Position numbers and translations under genes: made by a program
NCBI RefSeq assembly: GCF_003073045.1
Contig: NC_037601.1
Location: forward strand, 11,767,807-11,831,806
Origin: Pomacea canaliculata
Lineage: Eukaryota > Mollusca > Gastropoda > Architaenioglossa > Ampullariidae
Length of the DNA stretch: 64,000 bases
Direction of reading: 5' to 3'
Notes under the pieces: generated by a model
What the model was told of the DNA's origin: nothing
What the model saw: the letters and a program-made list of their open reading frames with translations, nothing else
Databases searched by the model: none
Shown here: one piece after another, positions 49,901-61,900 of the stretch
How the letters are laid out: each line of letters begins with the position of its first letter
Numbering within the stretch: the first letter of the stretch is position 1

Positions 49901-52900
49901 TCCTTGTTCATGCCAAGCTGTGCACCACCATCTGCAGACTAGTGGCACCCAAAGACAAGACTGACTAGCTGGACAAGCCAGATATGATTTATCACATTGA
50001 ATGTGACTAAAGTTTATGTGGGGGAAACAGAAAAAACGGAAATTAAGAACATGGCAGGAAGTCCTTGATGATGGGGACACCTCTTCTCCCCAGATGAAGA
50101 TAATGCTACCACCTTGGACTATGAAGCTTTGTGGTTTCAGAGAGAGGTGGAGGAGGTAATTTACATTGTAGCCCAAAACCTTCCCCCAATAGAAACTGGG
50201 CACCACATCAAGAACTGGCAGTCTGCAGCAGTCTTATTCAGTTGTGTGCCCTGAGTTCATGGGCAGAACAACACTTCAGAACAGAAACCACTTTCCTTTT
50301 AATTTCCAAGGTGAATGGAATTGAATTCTTTTTTTTGTGCAGAGTGGATGGCATACCAGTTCACCATGCAGTTCGTCTCATTATGCCAGATATTGGAGTG
50401 TTTGTGGTAGCAGTGGTTGTCCTGGTAGTATGCACCATTATTTTGCGAAGGAAGTCAGATGCAGTTCAAGAGCCTCGCAAAAGAGTGACCAGCTTGAGAC
50501 GCCAGAAGGCACTGAACTATGCAGTCACTGTTGTAACAGAGGTCTTTGTGATGGTGGCTCTAGCTGCAAGTTCCATCATGATTCCATCTGTGAGTAAAGT
50601 TCTGTTTTGTTGGTCTGTGGCTTCCTTTTCATACAGTCATGACAGTCTCTCAATGTTAGGATGTAAGGTCCAGTAACTTTTGTTGCATTGGAATTATAAA
50701 TAATGATGATTGCTTACTGATTTATTCATTAAGTCCATAAAGTATTTAGGGCATGCACAATGAACAGATACAGCAGCAAGTGATGGTGGTGTTGGTGTTG
50801 TTGGCCCTGTACTTGCAAATGATTGAGTCACAAAATGTAATCTGCTGTTGAAATGACTGTATTTATGTGGCCCCAGTCAAATCATTGTGTACTTTAAGAG
50901 ATTAAAGAGTCTGATATTATCAGGGATTATGGCATATCTTTCACGGCATTAGTAGTAGGAAAGACAGAACAGCAGCCACAGCAGGAAACTGCTTGTGCAG
51001 ACTGCAGTAAATGTCTAGAAACAGGAATTCAGGTAACTTGAACAGATGTTTTTAACTTAGATCAGTGCATTGCTGCACTCATGCCATTGATGGCCACCAT
51101 GGGGGAAAATTTGATTCTTGCATTATAATTAAGCAGCATTGTGATCACAAAAGCTAAATAATCCTACACCTCAAATGTTTTGAAAGCCTTTGAAGTAAAT
51201 CTGTGCTCAGAGTATTATAAATTCTTTTATATTTCTCGACATGAAAGGTTCTTGCTGAAAAGAGATTCATATCAGGGTGAAACCTTTGATAAGTTCATAT
51301 GATTTGTGTATGCATGTTCTGTCTGTTGTATGTGAGCATGCGTTTGATACAAATCAGTTATCGACACAATGTTGCTTGCCTGCAGATGCTGGGTTCTGTT
51401 TATCTGCTAACTGGTCTGGTTCTGATGGTCATGTGGGCATGCTACGTGCCTCTTGGCAGATTAGGCCATCTCCGTATTCCACTGCTGATTTACACTGGCT
51501 GCCATATTTTGCTGCTACATCTGTACCAGTTCCAGTTTTTTCAAGGCTATGTTGCCCCATCTGGCCTGGTGCCTAGGTAGGGCTTATGAATTTGGCAGAC
51601 ACCCTAATTTTGAGCAAGGTTGTTGAGAATGCATTTGGACTGGTTTTATTGTGCTGTGTGCATTAAATGTTTGTGTGTAATTTTCTGCTTTATTTTAATG
51701 CCATGTGCAATCATGACATGAAATATTCATGTAGGTATAGTTAAGTATTCCTTTGTCCAGTTCTGTGTTGACCTTTATTAATAGAATTTGATCTGTAGAT
51801 TTTCTATTTGTGAGAAGAAATTAAAGTGCTGTACTTCCATCTGTATTAAACATTAAAATCATTAAATTTTCTCAGTATGTACATTGTTAAGAAAATTTCT
51901 GTCAATTTCAAATGGGAATTCTCTGACTTTATTCAAAACAGAATAATAAATCTTGTTCCATGTCTTTTTCAATCAAATGGTATGTTGTTTGGTGAAAACT
52001 GTCATAAGCTGTCTTCGTATTTGCATTGCTTTACAAAGCCAAGAAAGTAAGACAATTTTTCAAGGCCTGCAGTGCTGTCATAAATGATTAAGTATTGACT
52101 CTTCACTTGTCAACAGATTGCTAGGACTTACAGGAGTGGTACGCACAGACTGCGCTGAAGTATATGGTGTGAATTTCCATTCTGAAGCAAACTGGCAGAT
52201 GTTCATCAACCCAGCAGTGCTTCTTCTTCTGTACTGGATTCTTGCCTTTGAGACTTGTGCTTGGTACAGGAAGAAGGTTAGACATTTCTGTCTTTTGTGT
52301 ATGTGTGTTGTCTGAGAGAGAGAGAGGGGAAATTAAGAATGAAAATGTGCCACGCACATGGATGATCCATGTGACATGTACACAAGTGGAAAAACTCTTT
52401 AGTAGCAAACACTAAGAAATTGCAGGGGAAGGGAGAATTGTGTTAACGATATTACATTGTAGGAGTTTGTTCTCCTTGTCAGCTGTCAACCTATTACTGT
52501 TTCCATTCTCTTTTCTTGAAAAAATTTTGGTAGGCGACAAACCACCATTCAAGTACCAGGTGATAGGAAACAAAATTGGACAGTGATAAACTGTAAACAC
52601 GCTGCTAAATGTGCAACATGCATCTCATTCTTTTTTTCCTTTATTTTTACAGTGGCTGCCACTGAATGAAGGAACAAGTGAAAAGAAATGGACAAAACAC
52701 AAGCGAGAACTCAATCCTGAACGGCAGGTACCAAGACCCAAAGACCTGGAAGAGGTTTGGTGGAATTGCCTCCATTTGTGGGCTTCACAGCTGCAGCGTG
52801 GAGTGTCCACTTGATGTAGCACTTTGTTGTGGCACGCTTACCCCCACTCGTAGTGCTGAGCCGACAGCCAGACAAGCATAGCCTTCTTTTGTGTAGACTC

Positions 52901-55900
52901 TTATTGTGCGCTATGTGCAATCCTTGATAGTTGTTGTAAAGCTTATTTCCTGAACTAACCCCAATTGAATCTGGTTGGCTTTTCTGCAGACCTGTTAGAG
53001 GAAAAACACCTTGATCTTGGTTATTGGCAACAAAATGATGGGACTTAGCTATTATTATTAAGCTTTGAGTAAGCACAGTTTAGCACCACTTCATGGTGGC
53101 TTTTATTAATTAGCAACATCTGTATTTTTGTGCCGCTTAGTTACATTTTAGGATGAGTTAGTAGATGGGAAGTAGTGGAGGTCTTAGTAACAGGTAAGGT
53201 TCAGGTATGTTTCGTGAAGAGAAATGAACACCTTTAGCCAAAATGGATTGTATATTTCTTTTCATTTTTGATGTACTGCTTGTGTCAGTCATTTGAAACT
53301 GTTTTTTTTTTTCCTTTTTCATTTGTGCAGCTCTGTTTTACCTTTTCTAAGAAAATTATTGAAAGCAGCAGAGGGTGGGAGGGAAATCTACTTTTTAAGA
53401 TTAGTTTATCTTTATGTTTGGGTGTCAACAATTTCTTTAGACCTCCAATACAGGAGACAGGATTGGTCTGCAGAAAGCTAAGCAGATTTTTCTATATATT
53501 GTAAACTGCATGGCTTAAACCTCCAGGTACTGTCAGAAGAAATCAAGTGGACTTGTTGCAATGCATGAACTGTAAAAAATATGTTGTACCCTGAGAATGA
53601 AATTTTTTTAGCTACTTGCTGCATCTGTTTGACCTCTCAAAGATGACATGATAAGAGTTTGTCCACATTTTCACACTCACCATCTTCAACTGAAATGATG
53701 CACATGTGACTAACCACAAGAAAAGGGCTTGTAGCTATATTATAATGATACAGGTGTGTGCTGCATGAAATCAGTAAGAATTTACTTCTTTGCTTCTTGC
53801 TGTGCGGGGCTTGTTCTTTGAAATCGTCCATCAAGACACAAAGGTTTCCCTTTTTTTTTTATCTCTGGAGGAGGGTTTCCTGTGGTCATATGACAATTGA
53901 CAGTGTATTCTCAATGCACTGGGATAGTGGAGACTGTGCTAGACTGTAATCATACTGTTAATGACAGTGTTTGAAAACATATTCCTCTGAAGAGATGAGA
54001 CAACCATTACTCGAGTGATATAGAGTTGAAACAACCATTACTCGAGGGATGTAGAGCTGAAATGGAGGAAATACCCACTGTGTTAATAAGCTTTAAGCAA
54101 TAATCTGTCTGGAACTGTTGATGTCCACTTAATCATTTTTAAAGGCTGCATGTGACAGCTGTTGGTGATATGACAAAGCAGATAAATCTTTCCTTCTGAT
54201 GAACTGGTGACTTGCTCCTTAGAAATCATTTTAGTAGCCTATTTATAGTTATTCATTTTCCCACCTCCTCCAGTTTTTGCAAATAGTACATGAGTTGAAA
54301 TGCAGCATGTACCATGGCTTTGGTGACTAAAAAAGCCTAGTTGCTAGGCTTTTGAGGAAGAGAATATGCAACTTTTTTCTTACCAATAAGCAAAGCTTTG
54401 GAGTGATCACCTCTTTGACCTTTTGGCTGACATCTAGCAGCAAAGGTTTACCACATCTTGCTTCTTAGTATGGTTGCAGCGGGTGTTTGAGTGAAAGCAG
54501 TAGAAGCCTATCTGCATAGCTGGCACAACAGTTTCTGTAGTTGTTCTCTCTGCATGGAGACTAGTGATGGTGATGTAATGGAAAATAGTGAAATATTGCT
54601 GGTTTTGTTTACAAGAGGAAACCTTTGATAAGTTCAGAATACCCTTATGACCTCTGCATGTATGTGTGTGTACATGCATTTGTTATTGATACATGCTGCT
54701 CCAAAACAGTAATATTTCTCTAATGTAAAACTCAAAAATATTACAAAGTAAATTTTCACTCTAATAGGCATCAAATTACTAAGCATAGTATCCCAAAACT
54801 CCCTTGTAGGTTTCATAAGCATTTTGGATTTTATTTTCTATTCATAAAACTGAAGTGCCGGTAAATTTACCAACCATCCCTTTTGTATGAGGTAGGCATA
54901 CAGTCACAATAATGGTCATATATTTTAACAACCAGCTAGTTGAGGTAATGGCTTTTTCGGTTTTGTGACATTAGGGCAATGCCACCTGAAATACTGTAAA
55001 CAAGAATGGTTCCTGGACAAAAGAATTGTGGGGGGAGGAGGGTCTTGTTCCTTATTTTTATGATCTTGGAAGCTTTGCGCCTGATGGCATTCCCTTTTCC
55101 AGACTTATTGGTGATCGATTTTTTTTAAAACCCTATTCTTCAAGAAAATAATTTATGAATGCAATGAATAAAACAATCCATGTTAGTAAGTCTGTGATGC
55201 GAGTGATCGTAAGCTGGATTACAAATTCTTATTTCACTGAATAGTTTTAAGTATTCTTTAAAGACTTTGTACACTGTTTAATATGCACTAAATCCATTAT
55301 TTTATTATTTTTATGCAGTATCGTCATGTGACATGCCATTATAAAATTTATTTAAAATATCAACTGCTGATTTTTTAACAACTGCTGTAAGTGTTATCAT
55401 TCATCTATAGGTGGAAGTATTATTTCCTTTAAGTAATCATAAATTTACAGGAATATCACCACACACATTTCAGAAACATTAATATTGCATGGCAATAGTT
55501 GTTGTTGAATTTTTTTGTTTTTAACAGAAGTTGGGGTTGTTATGGTCTCCCAAGAACCAAAAATATGATAGTGAGGTACAGTATTGAGTGAATAACAGAA
55601 ACTGCATGAGAAATTACTTTTGGCTCGGTTCTTGTTGAAGTACAATTTCCTGGAATGATTTTGCCACAAATCCATAATTGTCAGGTTTCAGTGTTTGGAC
55701 TTGTTCTCATGCCTTGTTTCTGGTTTGTCTTTCTTTTTCTGTTTCACACTTACTGCTTGTTTGCCAAATAAAAAAAAAGATTGTTCATAAAAGGCATTTA
55801 ATCCAAGAGACTTTCAATAAACTGGACCAAATGCTGCATCAATACCAAGCATTTCCTGCATTAGCAGCTAATCATAGTTGTAAAGTGGTGTAACAAATGC

Positions 55901-58900
55901 TTCCAGAAACAATTTTTGACCCCTTGATTGACATTAGAACCTATGGTTCCATTTCTCCACATCATCTACTTTCTTTTCACTTGAGTGTTTTATCCAAAGG
56001 TTTGTCAAAACCACTTCACTGCATGCTTTTATGACTGCCAGATAATTGCATTATGTATTTAATGTTTAATCCTTGAAGTTCAAGCTTTTTATCGATTGAT
56101 TGAAGGCAGATAATGCCACTTAAACCACCTGGCTGACCAGCTGCCCACAATGTGGAGCTTTAGTGCTGAGTGCCATATTAAGTTTTCAAGTTGCAAGCGT
56201 ATGTGGGAAGCATTAGCATATGATTGCAAATGTGATCAAAGGATATTGTCGATGTCGTGATAACAAAAATTTTTTAAATAACAAATGCAAAACAGATGAT
56301 TGGCAGCTTTCTTCTGGTATATCATTGCTCATAGAGGGATAGCAGTTCTATAGCCTTGTGTTCTTGTTTGTATTGTTGTTTAGTTTCATACTTCTCTAGA
56401 ACAATTGGGTTGATTTCAGCTCATGACACAGAGATCATTAGGGAACAGTTGAAGCATAAAGAAAAAAGCATGTGTCAGTTAATCCCACATAATCAAATCT
56501 GGAAAATAGTGGCCTAGTATCCTTCAGCCCTTTGTCAAGAGAAATCATAAAATTAACCACCATTCATCTAATTGAAGAAAATTGTCATGTCATCTTAATT
56601 TTTTTTTTTTTTTAATTATAAAATGTTGCATAAGCATCTTTCTGTTATCAAATTTGGGCTTCATATTTTACATCTGTTTCTGTTTGGAACTCATTTCTTG
56701 GTGCTTTTTCTGTCCTTTTATATCATTGACTTCTGAAGTGTTTATTTTGCTGATTTGATCTCAAGTGTCCTTAGATGTTGGATTTGTTTTGATCTCAGAA
56801 ATTCCTTTGATTTGTGCATTGATGTTAAAGTCTCTTGGAGTTTGGTTCCACAGTGGCTTTATAGCACGTACAAATGAATTAATCTTTGCTTGGGGCTACA
56901 TCAAGAAATCAGTATTTCTTTTATTTTGAGTGGTGCTAACATGGGCACACCAGTTCATGTAAACAACTGTTCTGGTTCATTGGATTAATGCCATTAATTT
57001 TGCCCATCATGAATTGAATACATTATGTGTGTTGAAAGAAGAGGCTGTAGCAGCTGAAAACATAAGATGCACAGTGGCAAAGAATCAAGAAGAGCTAAGT
57101 GTCACAAATAGAATTTGAAGTACCAGGCAGTAGCTCTAAAAACACATAGTCATGGCAACAGTAATTGTTTCTGCATGTACAAGATTAACACAGGAAGTAC
57201 ATTATGAGGTTAGCTTCATGTATAGAGTGATGTACTTGTGGCTGCTAGCATGCCAGAGAACCAAAAGTGTTATTTTACTGTCTGTAACTGACTACTAACA
57301 AATGAAAGAAAAGTTAATCTATCAAACTGTAACACACCAGACACAGGTAGCTGGATGATTCTGAACCCTAACCTATGGTTCACCTGTTTTCAGATTCCGC
57401 TTCAATCCCGGAGATTAACAAATAAGTCTGTAAGATGTGATTTGCTTTTTTTGAAGCGCTAACTTGTTCTTTTGTTCTGTGACTTTTTATCGGGCATTTT
57501 AGGGTAGGCCTGCTCATGGTGGTATTGCACTGGTGAATGGGGGTGCTCAGTTGCAAATGCTGCTTTGATTCTGGGGAAGCTAGAAAATCTAAGGAGGTGA
57601 AGTGTCTGGAGAAAATTATTTATTTTTTGTTTACACTTTGTTTTTCAGTGTTAACTGTTTATGTCCATCTATTTTGCAGTTTTCTAGCTTTGGAAGAACA
57701 TTCAAAGCTGTAAGAAAAATAAATCCATGAAGGTTTTTTAAGAGGACTGGGTCTTCCTTTGTTTAAAAGTACAGTAAACAGCATGGTACTTGAGCCATTA
57801 TTAGGACCAACAAAATTCATGGGGAAATTTGGATCCCCCCATCTCATTTTTGTGTCTGTCTTTTCTACCATTGGTGTTGCATGGGTTTTGTTGCATTTTT
57901 ACCCATATTTTATTTGAAGGTTATTCAATAACAAAACGTTGAACTTCTTCTTTGGATGACATGATGTCTTCATTTAATATTTAGGTTCTTATTTACTGGA
58001 TTATGATATCTTTTTTATTATATGTTTCAGTGTTTTCCATTTAAAGTCAGCAGCATGCTTAACTTCATTCTTTTTTCCCCCATAATATTAGCTATATTTT
58101 AAATTAATTATATAATAATCTGTAATAATTCTGAGTTCTTTTCTCTAAAAAAAAATATAAAGAAATTGAAGGTATAAGATCATGTGTTTTTGATTGGTAT
58201 CGTACTGTTTCTTGGAGGCATACTGTATGGTTTACTGTTTGCCCTGGGAAAGTCTTAATTCAAACAATGGATTTCTCATCAAAGGTTTTACTCAGCAGAG
58301 TTTATTTTAAACTTTAGTTTATACTGTAAGAGACTTAGTTCCCACACTAGATGCTTAAAAATAGGCTTTAGTAGACTTTAAAATGAAGCTTAGCGCACCA
58401 CAATTAAACTGCATGTTCAACTTGTAAAGACTTGAATTGACCATATTTGCAGCAGTGGTTTGATGAAAAATGAGTGAAAATTTTAAATGATATTCAGGTA
58501 CCAACTAAGTATTAGAATTCACTAGAATTTCTTGACTACATTTGAAGAAAGCAGTTTAGTAACCATTTAGTGTTTTACTGCCACACAAGTGAGCGTTTTT
58601 CATTTTTCTTTTGTTTTATTCACATGTAGGTCTGTGTTAAGGAAAACGTTTTATCAATGTTAAAGGGTTTTTTATTCGTTTTAAACAAAACCCCTTATTC
58701 CAGTTGAACTGTAAGCTGTTCAATGCGGCGAGTCCTTGGTATAGATTTGTGTTTTTTCTGTTCTGTATTGGATTGGTGGGGAGAAAAGTCCTTTTTTTGC
58801 ATGAACATTTCTCTTAAACAGTTTATGTTTGGAGCCTTCTCTGTAATTTATAAAAATAAAGTTAGAACAGTAGCCTTGGTTTGGGTAAAACAAATGCAGT

Positions 58901-61900
58901 CAGCTTGTAAAAGCCATCATTGTATTCTACACACCATGCCATGTTTAATTTAATAAATGCAAGGTGAAGAGGGTAATAGATTATTTGCAGGCAACAAATG
59001 TGAGTTGATATAAAATGCACTTCAAATATTTTGGCGTAGATGAAAAAAAATCAGTACACTTTTTTTTATTGACTGGCAAATGGTTTAGTAATAAGATCTC
59101 CATTACTAAAAAGCATGGAAAAAGTCCAAGTTCATAAACAGGTCTCAAAATTCTTAAATTTTAAAGTCAAGTAGTTTTATTTGTTTTAAAGAAGTGTATT
59201 TAAACTTCTTTCTCATTCATGTTTGGAGACATTATTTATAACAGTCTATTAACCCTTCAAAAACAAGTTATAGTAGGGCATAAATATAAGATCAACTGAA
59301 TAATTTGTTTCATGCTTTTCTCTCGTTATATTTTGTTCTACAGGAGTTTGTTTATTACAGTTGCATTTTTAATTTGTTTTTGTTTTGTTCTAGATATAAC
59401 TTAAAATCTTTGATTTACTAAATATTATTGTTAAAGGCTCATTCATTACATTTAGTTCCTAATTTTACATAGAATTATCGCATGGTAAACAGGATTTTGT
59501 GAAGCTAGTTTTGAGTAGATCTACAAAGTGCACTTGTGAAAAGCATCTTGCCTGGTTTTTCCTTAAAGTATGTGCCTTTAGCTTTTGTTATAGGTTTATA
59601 GAAACATTGGTGAAAATGCATTGCCAGTAAATGTAGGTCAGTGTTTCTAGTGAGTCCTCCATATAAACAAGATCATACTTCTCACAAATCCTGGATTGTT
59701 CTAAACAGACTGGTAGCCTTGTATTCTCTGGATCTGCATATGGAGATGAAGAGGATGATCAGGAGGTGAGTACCTATAGATGACCAGTTTTAGACGCCAG
59801 CCTGACTACCATGTACATCTACTGTAATACCCTTCTTGGCCTGCATTCCAGTATCTAGATTGCTTCCAGGTGAAGCATGGGTCAAGAAGAGATTTTCTCT
59901 TGACATTTAAAAAAAAAAAGCTATTAGCTGTGAATGATGTATGCAAGCTGTGCATGGATTTCCGTAAACATTGTATTTTTATTTATAAATTATAGAGTGA
60001 GAGATATATGTATACAAATACATCTGGCAATTAGGTTGACTGGGATGTTTATTTGTGGCTGCAGCTAAGAAAGTGCTTTTTAAATTTCTGTAATACTGCA
60101 TGCATTTCTTCATTGTCATCTTTGAGAGAGTAAAGCAGCAAGAGAGCCTCAGTTCTGTTTAGTTTTATGCAGAATGTTATTTTTGTCGTGCAAGACAAAG
60201 TGGTTCGCCAATTCCTTTTTTTAGATACGTGCCCAACAAGTGTGCTCAGTTTTACTGTTAGGAAATTAATTCCACCCAGCCTTTTATGTTATTTTGCTTG
60301 TTTCCAAAGTTTTAGTTTTCATTGATATGATGATAGCCTCATTTCTGTTTTGTTGCATGTTTGTGAATTGTGGTCTGTCAATGTAACATAATTTTAAACC
60401 GTGAAAGCTGATAGTTTCCTAAGAATAGATAGAGACAGTTTCTTGTCAAAGTTTTATATACTGGTTACCATTTCTTGCATGTGTTTGGTCATATTTGAGG
60501 AAAGCTGATGGGTTTTAATGGATGGACCTGGACCTAGTATGTGAGCAGTGTACCAGCATGTTCTCCTGTGGTCCTAGCCATGGATTTAATGCAAATTCTG
60601 CTTTCTACTGACCTGCATTTATCTCCACATATATCACCCAGTTATATTTGATTATTACTTTTCAGGCTCAGGTTGATATTTATCACTGTGTCATTACAAT
60701 GGTCCAAAATATTTTGTGCAGATAATAACTATATAATTGTTATGCTTTGTGCGATATTATATGTGTAGCACCTTGCATATTACAGCCTTTGAATCATTTT
60801 ATGACAACTAAATATTTTATATACATTCTTTATATCTCTGTTTAAATATATATTATATAATCTTTTTTATTTTTATATACTTTCAAGAATATTTATATTG
60901 CTGAAACAAGCTAACCTGATAAAAATTGGTGGGTGTCCATGGAAGTGATGGTGGTGTTAAGTGCATTTAAAACCACATTTAGAATGCAGTTCAGTGCTTC
61001 TTTTGTACATGTACTATCAATCAAGATGTTATTAATATCTGGAGGGAAATGCTAACATAGTATCTTTTGTAAAACTGATGTCACATTCTAAACTTTGAAC
61101 TCTATTTGCCAGGTGTAACCAAGATATGATGATGATTGTCTCCTATGACCATGTAATTGTGTTCGGTGCATAGAATTTAGCTGCTGATAAGTTATTCCAT
61201 GCTTGGCACTGTGCAGTGACATTGAAATTATCTTTAGTATACTGCTAAGAGGATTCTGATGCCAAAACATTTTTTTTTCAAGGCTATGGCATAGGATAAC
61301 TTTCACCAATCTTTGGGGAGCTTTCGTATATTGTCTCACATCCAGTTCTTGGCCTTAACCTCAGTTTTTGCATTTGAGTGCCTCTTTGTCTTTGGTCCAC
61401 CACTCTTATTTTGAACTTCAGAAATCTAGAGAAACATTGTTTGCATTTTGCCTTGAACACAGGATATTAGCCTTTGCTTTATGAGGGGTGGTCCAGTGGC
61501 GCAACAGTTAGCACTTGTCACCAATACAGTGAGGGTTGGCTGTCCTGGGTTCAGATCTCATCTCATACATGCTGGTCTTTCTCTGCATGTGGCATCTGTT
61601 TACAGGGCTGGCTGCCTTGCCATAATATCACCTTAATTGGTGGCGTGTCCTAAAACACCAATTCCCCCTCCCCCTTCACTTTATGAGGCCAGCTGATTTC
61701 TTATTGCATAGCCTTTGTTGCTGGCTTACCCCTTCCAGCTCATCTTAAGCAGAAGTTTTGACTTCTTAAATTCTTTTCTTCATCTTTTTCTTTTAACATC
61801 TCCTAAATGTCTTTGCTGCTGTGTACATGTGTGTGTGTAAAATGTATCTGTCACATTACAACCACAACCTTGCAGCGGCTGGTGGAGGAACTGGAGGGAA

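Larger units (their letters stand above)
52728..59708 (+). other. PIEZO intron 8 (7 kb)
   Basis: The intron is bounded by GTACCA (or GTTTGG at 52755) and AAACAG. It is T-rich. A 31-bp tandem duplication at 54001-54062 and a perfect hairpin at 54331-54353 are the only structures noted. A short in-frame PIEZO exon from the variable acidic loop could be hidden here. Confidence 0.6.

Noticed and set aside
51276..54690. Shared GAAACCTTTGATAAGTTCA near 51279 and 54616 as a regulatory repeat
   Set aside because: Only about 19 bp match and the flanks diverge at once. Chance or an old repeat fragment is enough.
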